Origin: Yamagishiella unicocca
Taxonomy: Eukaryota > Chlorophyta > Chlorophyceae > Chlamydomonadales > Volvocaceae
DNA length: 64,000 bases
NCBI GenBank assembly: GCA_003116995.1
Contig: BDSL01000007.1
Coordinates: 682,001 to 746,000, forward strand
Direction: 5' to 3'
A program made the translations under genes and the position numbers. The notes under the pieces were generated by a model. That model did not search any database. It worked only from the letters and a program-made list of their open reading frames with translations, and was not told the DNA's origin. The number at the start of each line of letters is the position of its first letter. The first letter of the stretch is position 1. This document shows positions 43,994 to 55,997 of the stretch, one piece after another.

Positions 43994-45971
43994 GGAAGCC
44001 TCCGCCTTATAATGGCACATCGTGATGTGTGCATGAGGGGGCCCATTTGGTCGCAGAGCGCGGGGTGGAAGAGTAAGGTGCGGGGGCAACAGGACAGCGA
44101 GAGCAGGTTGGAGTTGGAGGCGCTGGATGCAGCGTTGCAGGTCTGGGTGGAGGGTAGGGCTGTTAAAACGGGGGATGGCTGGGTTGAGAGGACACCGTGT
44201 TGGCAGAGCGCTGACGGCTAGGCAAAGAGGTCTCTCCTTTTGGGCCGCGATGTACGACCCTGTACGACTGTACGAAGAGGTGAGGGCGCGGGTTGCGTAC
44301 TGAGTTTGCGGTGTGGAGGTTTGTTCGGTATCCCAGGGCCCTGAGGCGCAGATGAAGTGCCTTGTTGGGTCCATCCTCCATCCGCTTGTCCAGCAAATTT
44401 TGCAGTGTGTATGGGGTCCACTCACGTTGCCATGTGGTAAGCCTTTGGCGGCACAGCCCGGCGGGTGGCAGAGGCGTGAGTGACCTGCGGGCTGTTGAGT
44501 TTGCGAACCCAGTCGTAATGGTGTGTGTTATTATGAGGCATTGCCAACGGCAACGCGTGGCGCCAAGAGCAACGTTCTGCGGCGGGAGGAGTGTGGGTGG
44601 AGATCAAGAGTACCGATACCCTGCTTCCATCGACTGGATTTCACACTTTTTGAGGGCGTTTAGTTATGTGGTGTGTGTTTTCGATGACAGCGGAGTGCAG
44701 GGTCAGAAGCGCTGGCTGGATTGCATGGGGCGCTTTTTACGTCTCCGTGGGTACAGGGTACACTCACTCTCCTTTCACAGGCGGGGCCGACAGGCCCGCA
44801 GCCCATCACATTGCGCCACCTTAGGCGTTTACTCTATACGGGCGTTTACTCTGTACAAATGATGGGGTCCCTTCTCGGGCAGTGCCAGCTTTCCTGTACC
44901 TTATATTGTAAACGCCACGCTCAACCAAAAACAAATTATCACTTGGTTACACACATTGGATGCACTCATGCGTTTGACATCAATTGTTTACAAAATGTCG
45001 TATCGGGCGTCCATGAACCTCCATACCGGTAACAGGATCGTTGTGCATTGGGGTCCGCGCAGCGCTAGTACTTAACGGTCAATCCACGAGTCCCTATTCC
45101 CAGCCCGTGTGCCGTTGCCGTTGCATGTACCTGTGTATCGGACAGGGCAGGCTCGGGTCCACCTGATGGCCCGCACGTGGGGGCTGCCGCCTGCTGGGGC
45201 TTGTGGGGTATCAGTCTTAAGAGGTGAGGGGCAGAGCCATAGCGCAGACAACGTCCTTTCGCACGTGTCACCACGCGCTCCACCTAGCGACCCAGTCACG
45301 TCCACTTGCTGGCCCTGATGTCGCCATGCAAATCACACTTCCAACACGGCGAGAACCACTCCGACACACAGTCCCAAGCCCAGGTACCCCCCTCCCCTCG
45401 CTGCTGGTGTCCGAAGGCTATGCACCAGCTAAACTTCCCATGTCGAGTCACCGGTTCTTTTCTGTAACTCCCCTCGCTGCTGGAGGCCGCCAGGCTTCAC
45501 AAGGCTCCGCTTGCGCCACCAGTTTCAAAAACGACCCATTCGGAAACAGGAGAACTGGTTGGGAAGGTTCCCCGGGGGCCTTACTGCTCAACGCAGCCAA
45601 AGTTACCGCCTCCCCACGTCCCCGAGTTCCACGCTGGCGACTTGCCCCCAAGCCCCCGCCTCTCGGATCCTACGTGTGGCCCTGTGCGGCCCTATGCTGG
45701 AGAGCGTAAGCGTGTTGGCACTGGCTCAACCCATGTTGCGATGCCCAACAGCCAACAGTAACCGCATCGATCGGTTGCCACCCCTCTCTGCAGGGACAAG
45801 GCAGGAAAGTGGGAGCTTGATTTCCCGCACAATGTACGGCAAATTGCAGTGTCGCGGTGTTTATAATGGATATGTCGCAATGGTTATAATGGATGTATCG
45901 CAATGGTTGTAATGGACGCATTCTTGACGCAATAAACCCACATTTTCTAGGAACTTCAGTGCGCCAAGCAA
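43994..45971. other. Intergenic region between symporter and PEX14
   Basis: It contains the symporter 3' flank and the PEX14 promoter. Open frames lack family resemblance. At 45440-45480 there is an inverted match to 51728-51757 (GGGGAGTTACAGAAAAGA plus CCGGTG). Close to PEX14, 45855-45915 holds three imperfect copies of a 21-bp unit around TATAATGGAT and TCGCAATGGT. Confidence 0.45.
45855..45915. repeat. 21-bp tandem repeat just upstream of PEX14
   Basis: Three imperfect copies of TATAATGGATRTRTCGCAAT lie 60-115 bp before the start codon, so they may overlap promoter or 5' UTR. Confidence 0.7.
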
Positions 45972-48900
45972 ATGGACGCCACCTCGACTCCATCTACCAG
46001 TGCTTCCGGCTTTACAACCTCACCCATATCCTCTGCCTCGCCTGCCGCCACGGTTCCTCTGCCATCCATTGCATCAGCAGTGCCCGTTTCAGCTAGCGTA
46101 CTGCCTGCAGCGTCGGAACCCTTTCTTGAACAGCTGCAAGCGCCCGCTGTCCGGGAGGACCAGGTCCAGAATGCCGTTGGATTCTTATCGCATCCACAGG
46201 TAAGTTCTAGGTGAACCGCGTCCGGCTGGACGGCCTGTTCCCGTTTGCCACGTTGGCATTTCTTAGCTGACACATGCAACGCACAGTGCGTGCAAACATA
46301 CTATGTGCGTAGTAGGGGGGATGACGAACGCTTTCTCGATTGTTAGGCATATCGTCCTTCCCGGCACAATCGCACATTTTGGCGTGAGATTCGCGCCTTT
46401 CCGGCACAGCGGTGTCTGCGTTACGAATACCAGCGACCAATCTTCGCCTTAATGAGAACAAAGACGGACATCTAGGTGCCATTTGTTGTGTTGCCGGTAA
46501 CCCGGGTTGGGTGCGCTCCCGCTATGGACCCTTTGTTGGCGCCCAGGTCCGTGGATCTACCAACACCGCCAGCAAGCGCTCGTTCCTAGAGCGGAAGGGA
46601 TTGAACGCAGCTGAAATCGATGAGGCCTTTCGTCGAGTTCCTGAGGCACCAGCCAACCCGTCCACTGCGGCGCCAGCGACAGCCGCAGCATCCGCCCCGG
46701 CAGCACAGCCTGTGACATATGCAACGCAACCCGGGGCTCAGGGGCCGCAATCGGCTTTGGTACAGCAGCCGTACGGCACCCAGGGCGGCCAGCTTTTCGC
46801 CGTACAGCCCATCGCTCAGGCACCGGTCGCATCGCAGGCGGCACAGGGTTACCGCTGGAGCCAGGTAAGGATGAGCGGGTATAAGGCATGGGCCCCGGCT
46901 CCCATGGCTCAACCAATGTAGATCTTTCGTCGATTTCTCGCCTTTCTCGCCTGTTGTCTGCTAAGGCGCGCTCGACCTGCACCTTTCTCGTACCGAACGC
47001 ACCTCCCTTGCCGACCGCTCTTCCCCAGATCGTCCTCGGGGTGGGCGTGCTGGCGGCCGCGGGGTGGGCCGTACAACAGCTGGTGGTCCCGCGCCTCCGG
47101 GCGATGGTGGACTCGTGGCAGATGGCGAGGCGGGAGGCGGAAGAGGCGCGCAACAAGGTGCGTCGACGACACCGGTACACTGGGGACGGTTCTTCCCATT
47201 ACATGCAACGGACGGCCCATTTTTGCCCACTATGTTCGTTTGCTCTTAGCGCTTGCAATGTGTCGCGCCCGCTCTTGGTCGCATCTTGGTGGACCCCCTC
47301 CCTCGTGGTTCGTGTCGCAACGGGGGCCTGCCCGCCGGTCCCGCTGCGTCCCGGCCGCAGGAGCTCATCATTGCGGTGGAGAGCCTCAAGGGCTGCCAGG
47401 AGAAGCTCGATGTGTCGACCCAGGTGGGGTGGGATGTGGGGTAGGGTCGGGGCCGAGATGGGGTCGGGGGCGGGCAGGGGGCTTTCAGCTAGCCTGCCAA
47501 GACACATCGGGCGCCCGCAGTTCTCTTGGCCTTCATGAAGACCCTCGCCTCGCAATAACGCCTCTGTCCTCACGCGCTCCTCCTGCATTCACGTCTCTGC
47601 TGCGCAGCACCCGTGGCCCCGACCCGCCTTCACTGTATCCCCCTTCTGTCGGCCCCGGCAGCCTCATACCACGTGGCTAGCCGTCCCCCTCCCCCAGTAG
47701 CTGCCCTCCTCCTTTTCCTATGTCATGTCTAACGGTCTCCTCGCCTCCCCCTCCTCCAGGCGCTCCTAGAGGCGGTGACCCTCATGCGGGAGCAGCAACG
47801 AGCGGCGGCGGCCGACGGCGGCTTGCTGACCCGTGGGACGGCGGCCAGCAGGTGTGCCTCGGCTCGGCGCGCGTGGTCCAACCTGGGGAGCCGGCTAGCC
47901 CGCTCGCATCCAAGCATGGAGCAGCTTCATCTCACCCATATCCTCTTGATGCCTCCGCATCTGAAAGCCGCATGTTTTCTCATGCTGACCCGTGGGACCC
48001 TGTTCGCCTGTACATTGCATTCGGGGGCAGGTGCAAAGCATGCGACCCAACAAAGGCTCCTCCGCCGCCTCTGATGATGACCATGACGACGTCATACGGT
48101 GTTGTTGCAGCTGGTAATGCTGTGGCTGCTGTTGCGCCCTATTCCCCCAGGGCCCCCGTCATGCCCGCGGACAGCTACTACGCCAGCACGAACGGCCGCA
48201 ACAGCCGCTACGGAGCCGAACAGCCGTACGCCGCCGGCGGCAGCAATGCCCCGCCCATGCTGGCTTCGGACAACTACGCGGCCCTGCGTGCCGCCGCCGG
48301 GTACACAAACACCTACCCGCCTGACTCATCGCCGTACAATTACAGCCGCGACTACAACCGTGACAGCGGCCCCGCCACTGCGGGCTCTACCGGCGGCGAC
48401 GGCGGCCGCGGCGCTGGCGCTGCTGTGTACGGCGTGCCAACTCATCCGTACGGCGCCGTCCGCACCGCCGCGACGGGGCCTTATGGCGGCGGCGCCGGGC
48501 AGCCGCAGGATAGCAATACGTACAAGGCGGCGGCGCCGCCGTCGCCTGCTCACTCATCCCACTCCCTCCAGTCGGGGCGCCAGCAGGAGCAGCAGCAGCT
48601 GGGCGGCCGGGGCTACCTGGGCGGGCCGTACGGCAGCAGTGACCGGCTAAATGACCCATCTCTCATCGGTAGGTATTCATGAGCTGGTGCCTAGTCCTCT
48701 TTGGCCGAGGAGGGTAGCGTGGGGGTATGAGAGAAAGCCCGTAGCAGCAGCGGCGGGGCGAGGGGGAAAGAGAGGGGAAATTTACCGAGAGAAATTGGCG
48801 AAGGAGGGCAAGGAACACTAGCTGGGGGCAGAGGGGTTGAGGCGGGCGCGAGGGGGTGCGGCCCGGGGGACGAGTGGGAGGGTGTGAGGGTGACATGTGT

Positions 48901-51587
48901 TTTACAGCCTGCCAGGCGGTGCTGAGTGGCGTGGGATGTGGGGTTGCGGGCTGGAGGGATCCGATGACGCCGTACTGGCGGTGGGAGGGTTTCGAGGAAG
49001 ACCTGTGGATGCCAGAAAAAACCGTTTAGAACAGACGTTTTGAGATGCATGCTGGAAAACTGGGTTGGGGATACGAGAGCCGAAGGTCGCTAGGTGGGAG
49101 GGTGGCGGCTATGGAAAAGCGGAGGCGATGCACAGGCGGTGGGATGTGCCTCCGATGCGAGGGACCGCGGCGGGGCACGCGTGTCGTCGTCGTGGGGACA
49201 CCTTTGCGTGGGGGGGAGGAGGGTTCTGGTGCTGTTGTGGACGTCAGGGTTTTTCCTTAGGGTTTCTGAGCGGGTTGTGGGGGAGGGTAGCTGTGCAGCT
49301 GCTGACCGACCACTGAAAAAGACGCAAGGCAGCGGTGGTGAATGCGAGTGTGTTATCGTGCTGTGCGAGTGCGTGTGTGCTAAGGTGTGCGCGAGAGGGT
49401 AGGTTAATGGGGGGGGCCGGCGGATAAACTGGGATATGGTGGGGGTAGCAGTAGCGGGGGTGTGTGGTTGACGGCCGGGTGGCGGGTGCCCCGATGAAGG
49501 CGTGGGGGCGGCGGTGGAGGGGCGTGCGTGTCAGTTGCGCAGGGGCAGCGGGCAGAGAGGGAGAGAGGAAAAGTGCCGCCGGGCTTACCGCCCTGGCTGG
49601 CCTACCGACCGGTTCGGCGGCTGGCGTGTAACCAGCCCCGCCTCCTCCGTCGCTCCGTCTCGCCCCGCCGCTCTCGCTCCCCACCGGCCTTTCCTCTTAG
49701 CGAACGGGCCCACTCCTTGGCGTTACCTAGCAAATATCCGTGAATATCCGGGAGGCTTAGTGCGCGGAATCCACCACTAGTGTAAGGCACCTAGCACCTC
49801 GGCGTCCCCCGCAGACGCACAGTAGGGTGTCCACGTTGGATAACCAATGCGGTGATTAATGCCAGTGGACGACCTGCCGTACCCTCTGCAGGCCGTGGGC
49901 GCGCGCTTGGGCACTGCTACCGTAGCTGCCCTCCCTGCAGCCGCGCACGCGCCAGCTGGCATGACTGCTATGTGTGTGGAGGGGGGGCACGGACGCAAAC
50001 ACACTGCCGGCATAGCTCGGCTCAACGCATCGGCCGGCAGCGGAAAGCTGCTCGCGGAAATCACAGCCCATCGTCCACCGCTTGTCTGCCCAGTGGATGC
50101 AACACCCCTCCCCCCTTCCCTGCCTCCCTCCCTCCCAAAACGTCTGTTCTAAACGGTTTTCTAAACGGTTTTTCCTGGCATCCACGGGTCTTCTTCGAAA
50201 CCCTCCCTCCCTCCCTCCCCGCTACTGCTGTTGCTGCTGCTCCTGGCGCAGGTGGCGCTGCGGGCCAGGACACCGGCGCCGCCAGCCGCACCGTGCCGCC
50301 GTCCCCCCCGGAGCAGCCCGCCTACCCGCAGTCCTTCCACGAGGTGATGGAGATGGTGCAGCAGGGCATCACGCCGTCCAATGTCCGAGTAGGTGGCGGG
50401 CTGGGTAGCATTGGCACGCGTATCTGACGTTTGAGGCGGAGAAACCGAGGGCCGAGCTGGAGGCCCGGCTTGGGGCCGGGGTTGGAGACCCAGGTGGTGG
50501 GTGGTGGGTGCGCCCGGGTGGGTGCGTTCCGGCTTGAGGAGTCCGCGCCCTAGGAAGCAGCCGGGCCGTCCGCCAGGCCACCCTGCGCCTCTATTGCCCT
50601 CTCCCTGCGCCTCTATTGCCCTCTCCCTGCGCCTCTATTGCCCTCTCCCTTGCCGGTTCTTCGGTGACACTCCCGCCACCGTGCCCACGCCCGTGCCCCC
50701 GTGCCCAGACCGACATCAACGACACGCCGCCGGACCCCACTCGTCCATTGTCGGAGCCGCGCGTGCAGGCTCCGCCCAAGCCGTGGGAGCGTGCAGCGGC
50801 GGCGGGAGGCAGCGGCGGCTCGGCGCCGTACGGCGGCTCACCGTACGGCATTCCGGCGGCGGCGTCCAGGCAGAGTGGAGTGCCGTCGGACTGGGGCTCG
50901 CCCCATTCAGAGCAGCGCACCCCAATGGTATCGGCGTCGCCGTCACTGCCGCTGCCACCGACGTCGTACGGCATGCCTGTCGCAGCAGCGGGTGCTGCGG
51001 GCGGCGGCGCGGCGAGCAACGCCGGCGGCTCCGCCGGCGCTGTTAGCAACAGCGGCAGCGGCGGGGGCAGCACCAACCTCAGCACCCTGCCGTCCGCCAA
51101 TGCCCCCTGGCGACCGCCGCCGCCGCCGGTACGAACAATCGTCTCGTCCAGCCCGGCGCCGCCGCCGTCAGGCTCCACGTCAGGAATGGCCAGCAGCAGC
51201 GCACCGGGCGCTGGCGGCAGCGACGCCGCCGGCTCCACGCCTGCCCACGCGAGCGACGGCGGCGCCGGCGCCGGCCCCACCGTCGGCGCGGCTGCCGTAC
51301 CGCCGCTGCTGGCGGCTGTGCCTTCCGGGTCGCCGGCGGCGCTGACGGGGCCCCCATCGCCGCCGCCTTCGCAGCCCGCCTTCGCGGCCTCCGCAGCTGA
51401 GCTCGCTGCCCCCATCCACCCGGCAATGCTCGCGCCGCCCGCGACCCTGCTGCCTGACGGCCCGTCCTCCTCGCAGGGGCTGGCGGCCCCTGCGCCGCTC
51501 ATTGTGACGCCAACTGTAGCCGACGGCATGAGTCAGGCGGCTGCAGGCAATGATGACCCGGCGACTCCGACAGCGGCAGCACCCTAG
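45972..51587 (+). CDS. PEX14: Peroxin 14, docking component of peroxisomal import
   Basis: Eight exons: 45972-46199, 46547-46864, 47029-47157, 47361-47423, 47760-47851, 48151-48668, 50252-50388, 50709-51587, giving 787 residues in phase. The conserved N-terminal domain (about 61-107: REDQVQNAVGFLSHPQV, RSFLERKGLNAAEIDEAFRR) binds the cargo receptor PEX5. A hydrophobic segment (183-205, IVLGVGVLAAAGWAVQQLVV) anchors it in the peroxisome membrane, followed by coiled coil. A second plant-like block near 474-510 (YPQSFHEVMEMVQQG, PSNVR, DINDTPPDP, PKPWE) fixes the family. The remaining C-terminus is a long Ser/Gly/Pro/Ala-rich tail, longer than in Arabidopsis PEX14 (about 507 residues). The acceptor of exon 6 was chosen by phase; the 48141-48150 CAG fits best. 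Intron 6 (1.6 kb) holds an inverted pair of family A repeats. Confidence 0.93.
48981..49043 (-). repeat. Dispersed repeat family A, inverted copy in PEX14 intron 6
   Basis: GAGGGTTTCGAGGAAGACCT to AACCGTTTAGAACAGACG is the reverse complement of the copy at 50136-50213 in the same intron. Confidence 0.8.
50136..50213 (+). repeat. Dispersed repeat family A, direct copy in PEX14 intron 6
   Basis: It holds AAACGTCTGTTCTAAACGGT, a duplicated CTAAACGGTTTT, GCATCCACGGGTCTTC and TTCGAAACCCTCCC. It lies only about 40 bp before the exon-7 acceptor. Confidence 0.8.
50582..50647 (+). repeat. 22-bp pyrimidine-rich tandem repeat before PEX14 exon 8
   Basis: Three perfect copies of a 22-bp unit starting CCTGCGCCTCTATTG supply a long polypyrimidine run ahead of the 3' splice site at 50708. 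Confidence 0.9.
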
Positions 51588-52377
51588 TAGCAGAGCAGTA
51601 GCAGTAACAGCAGCAGACACGTCCCTTCTTTCCGGGTGTCTGCTTCCGGGAGAGCTGTGGCTCTTCTGGGGCTGATGGCGGACACGATGAAGAGTTGGGA
51701 GGCCCGCGAGGCATCTGGACAATGGTGGTGGGGAGTTACAGAAAAGAGCCGGTGGGGGGGAGGGGATGCAGGTTGGGGGAGCGGCAGGGATGCGGCCGAA
51801 ACATGGGGTACGGTAAGGGAGCTGGGCGCAGGTAAAGTATCCAATAGTTAAAAAGGGGGAAGCGGGATGGCGGGGTGTAGCAGCGGACGCACCGGGTTAT
51901 GGTCCGGGAATGACCGGGAACCCCGAGAGTGGAAGCCCTGATGGGGTACAGGACGCGCTCGATACCAAGCCACCGCACTGTTGCAAAGCGGTTTGCAGAC
52001 GATGCCGACGTCTGTGGGCGGGATTGTCCGGTTTGGTGTGTATTAAAGTTTGGGTGTGCCCAAATGGGCAAATGGCGATATCGACCAGCACCTGTACGGA
52101 TGCCGTCCATTGGCGAAACGACTGCGTGTGGAGTCTAGTTGTCTCTCGTGTAAATTGCTCAATCAGTCTCATCCTCGCGCTCACGTTACACATAAGCCTT
52201 CCACATCTGACCCTCGTAATCACAGCTGCAAGAGACTAACTAAACGCGCCGGTTCTGCTATTCGAGGAACCGTATTGCCTTCGCATAGTTCAAAAACTTT
52301 CATAAATCGACCAGGATAGAACGATAGCTCTCGGCGTCGCGCCGCCTCTCGTATACCGGCGCAGCTGAACCGTCGCT
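51588..52377. other. Intergenic region between PEX14 and IMP4
   Basis: It contains the PEX14 3' flank and the IMP4 promoter, the latter AT-richer from about 52140. No gene is seen. Confidence 0.45.
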
Positions 52378-55254
52378 ATGTTGCGAAGAAATGTACGCTT
52401 GAGGAAGGAGTACCTGTACAGAAAAAGCTTGGAGGGGAAGGATCGTGCTGCATATGAGCGAAAGCGGCTTATACGCAAAGCACTTGACGGTGAGTTGGGT
52501 GCTTAGGCATGCGCACATAGCGCCGCCGGCGCATTACATTTAATGCATAGTTGCCAGTAAGCGATTCGTTTCTTTCATGTATGTTGTAATTAGCGAGCTA
52601 ATATACAGGGCCGCTCAGGCCTGGGGACAGCATTTCAGGAACGCTAGTCGAAACTAGCTATCAGGACGTCAACGTTTCAGTCACTGTGACATGATCGTCA
52701 TTTGCTAGGGGCAGCAGAGACGCCGGCTTGATCCCCGGACCCGCCTAGGAACCCCAGCCTCCAAACGTATTTGCGCAGTTCCCTGACGTAGTTCCTCCAC
52801 GGCCCCGCAACCACCCACCAGAGGGCAAGCCCATACCCACCGAGCTCCGGAAGGATGAGGCGGCCCTGCGTCGGGAGGTGGAGCTGGAGGACGATAACAC
52901 GGCGGTCGTACGGAGGTGGGAGCGTCTATGAGGGAGAGGGCCAGGGCAGGGTTTGTCCACGACGTCGTGCCATCGACGACACGCCGCCTCTCAGTCCCTT
53001 ACCGCAACCCAAATCGCCTCTCAAGCCTCCCTGGACCCAGTAGGCCCCATAGGGCCCTTGCCAGTTCGCGCCCGCAAGCGTGCTGCGTTGCGGCTCCCGG
53101 CCTCGACCTTACCCCTCTGGGCGGCCTCCACTTACCACCACAACCGCGGTGGGCACAGAAACCAACTCGACGCAAGGACTAAATGTTGTGATGCTGCATT
53201 TGTCGTACTTGTCGTACAGTCACGTGGACGATGAGTACGCCCACGCGGGCGAGACCGACCCCAAGGTCCTCATCACCACCAGCCGCGACCCCTCCAGCCG
53301 CCTCACGCAGTTCGCGAAGGTGGGGGCGCGAGCGGGCTGGGGGCCCGGGGGGAGAGCGGAGAGGCTCTCGGTGGGACGAGATGGGGGCGGGAACCGGGTG
53401 AGATGGCCAGGAGCGGAGGGGAAGTGGAATGGGCCAGGGATGTGGAAGGGAGACTTGAGACAGGGTGCGAGTATCCGGAGGTCGGATGGCCCTGCAGTGG
53501 ATGCGATGCTGTTGGACGCCCTTTCGCCCAGCCCTCGCCGCCACCGCTCTTTCCCCCTCCTTTCCCTTTCATCTCACCTCCCACTGCGCAGGAGATGAAG
53601 CTGGTAATCCCCAACAGCCAGCGCATCAACCGCGGTGGCCTCATCCTGAAGGAGCTCGTGGAGACCAGCCGCAACCACGACTTCACGGACGTGGTGGTGC
53701 TGCACGAACACCGGGGGGAGCCGGGTGGGTGGGTTTTGAGGCTGGGGGAGGGGCGGCGTTAGAACCGAAGCTGAGAGGACGAGATGGAGTGCGGGAATCG
53801 CCCGTAGAACCGAAGCTGAGAGGATGAGAGGGAGTGCGGGAATTGCCCGGAGAACCGAAGCTGAGAGGACGAGAGGGAGTGCGGGAATTGCCCGTAGAAT
53901 CGAAGCTGAGAGGACGAGAGGGAGTGCGGGAATCGCCCGTAGCTCTGTGCGCTTGCCGGCACGTGCGAACGTGGGTGGCTGGCGTTCCAGCTGAGCCGGG
54001 CGCATGGCTGTGTGTATGGGAAGACGAGGGGGGCTCCGGCTCGGGAACCAGACCCCGCCTGCCGCCTTCCTACCCTACTGCCCCCTGCTCCCGCCCCCCC
54101 CCCTCTCCCGTGGCTCCAGACGGCATGGTGGTGTGCCACCTGCCGTACGGCCCCACTGCCTATTTTGGCATCTTCAACACCGTGCTGCGCCACGACATCG
54201 GCCAGAAGAAGGAGGTGCGGCCGGGGTTGGGAGCGGCCCGAGAATGCAGGGGCTGCAGGGGGGAATGGGCAGGGCGCAGGGGCCTTGGGCTGGCGGTCTC
54301 TCATCTGAGGCCGGGGCTCATTATTCGGGAGGAGGCAGGTGGCACGAGGGGGTCAATGGAGGGGCGCCAACCGGGGAGCGTGACAGCCAGTACCGCTCCC
54401 TTGGCATCTAAACCCCTAAACCCTAACCCCCGCACCCCCAGGTGGGCACCATCTCCGAGGCATACCCGCATCTCATCACCGACAACCTGGGATCCAAGCT
54501 GGGCCAGCGCACCGCCAACGTCCTCAAACACCTTTTCCCAGTGCCCAAGGTATGGCGTGTGGTCCCGACGTGGGTGTGGCTTTTTGGGGGGGGAAGTACC
54601 AGCCCTTACGTGCGTCACCCTTCTGCCCCTCTCCGCCCCCGCCGCCTTCCCGTAGTGGGATGGTCACACACACGTACACCCGCACCCACCAACCCCCAAC
54701 CGCGCCTATCCACCAAACCCCAACCGCCACAGGACGACGCCAAGCGCATCGTGACGTTCGCCAACCGCAACGACTACATCTCCTTCCGCCACCACACCTA
54801 CAGCCAGCCCAAGGGGGCGAGCAGCGTGGAGCTCACGGAGGTGCGCTTGCGTGCGTGTTTCAATTTCCCGCTGAGCCACAGAAAATGCGGTGCCTGCTTG
54901 GCGGGAGCGGGAGGGGTGCGATGGTTGGCTGCAGGAAGCTGCATGTTTATCGCATTGATCCGCGACAGCCCTGCTACTGCCGCGGGTAAAGGGCGACGGA
55001 AACTAGGGCGCCGAGTGAGAATGCGCGCCGGCTGTAAAAACACCTCGTTATCCGAACCTACCCTACAGTGCGGTCCCCGGTTCGAGCTCAAGCTCTACCA
55101 AATCAAGCTGGGCACCATGGACCAGGCGCACGTGGAGAACGAGTGGGTGCTGCGGGCTTACACGCGGAGCACCAAGAAGGCGAAATTGTCTGGCGAAGAC
55201 GCGGGAGAGGGCGGTGGGGCAGGAGGGGGAGCAGCGCGGGCGGGTGGCAAGTGA
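52378..55254 (+). CDS. IMP4: U3 snoRNP protein IMP4 (Brix domain)
   Basis: Eight exons: 52378-52489, 52822-52915, 53220-53319, 53592-53724, 54120-54214, 54442-54549, 54733-54840, 55069-55254, giving 311 residues with consistent phase; human IMP4 has 291. The protein begins MLRRNVRLRKEYLYRKSLEG, as in other IMP4 proteins. It then has SHVDDEYAHAGETDPKVLIT, the Brix domain with VIPNSQRINRGG, VVLHEHRGEP and CHLPYGPTAYF, and the RNA-binding motif VGTISEAYPHLITDN through FANRNDYISFRHHTY and GPRFELKLYQIKLGT. IMP4 joins IMP3 and MPP10 in the small-subunit processome and helps pair U3 snoRNA with pre-rRNA in the nucleolus. The last 20 residues are Gly/Ala-rich. Confidence 0.95.
53761..53940 (+). repeat. 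45-bp minisatellite in IMP4 intron 4
   Basis: Four head-to-tail copies of a 45-bp unit starting AGAACCGAAGCTGAGAGGA, with only a few differences between copies. One frame stays open across the array because the unit is a multiple of three. Confidence 0.92.
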
Positions 55255-55997
55255 GCAGGGTTGCGGCCGCTGGGTGGGAGCTGTCGCAACAGCTGCTGTT
55301 GGGTTGGGTGGTGGTGGTGCTAGGACTGGGGAAAGGGGTTATGAGGGCTAGGTGGGTAGGTTGCGGTTGCGGAGGGTTGTTGTAGGAGGTTTGGTGGATA
55401 CATCTGTTGGCCAGGAGGGCTGCTGCGGGTGCCGCGGGATGTAATCGTGGCAGGGGATGGCGGGGAGGGGTTGCTCGAGTCCCGGTGCTACGCGATGTGT
55501 GGGTGTCTGGGAAGAAGAGGGCGGTAGGCGTCTAGCGCTTCATTGGCACCGCGAGGGCGCCCCACGCAGAGCCGTGTAACACACCGGTCATCGATTGATG
55601 GGTGCATCTCAGAAGCAATATCGAACAGGGTTGCATTTCGCGTCTATTTGTCACGCAAAGCACCCGACCGTGCCAAACGTTCGGCGCCTGCGAGAAAGGA
55701 TAATGTATCCTTACGTATTTCAATTGTGCAAATCCTTCAAGCGCTTCATCTTTGGAGCTATTATCACAATAACCGACCTCAAGTTGTTGTGGCAAGACAA
55801 CGGAATGTCGTACGGCTCCGGAGCTTGATGGACCCCACCACATGCTTAAATGTTACCTACGGATAATTCAGGGCAAAGTGTGGACCAACACGACATTTAT
55901 TGGCGTTATTTCGAAGCTTATAGTTGCTTACTGCAGTGTTAAGGGACGCTTGGTTGCCCACCTTGGCGTTTGCTGCTGTCGAGGCCCTGTTGTTCTA
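55255..55997. other. Intergenic region between IMP4 and CtpA-type protease
   Basis: A GT-rich, presumably 3' UTR section (55260-55540) is followed by AT-richer sequence leading to the protease start. No gene is recognised. Confidence 0.45.

Noticed and set aside
53761..53940. CRISPR-like array
   Set aside because: The copies are contiguous with no unique spacers and lie in a eukaryotic intron; this is a minisatellite.
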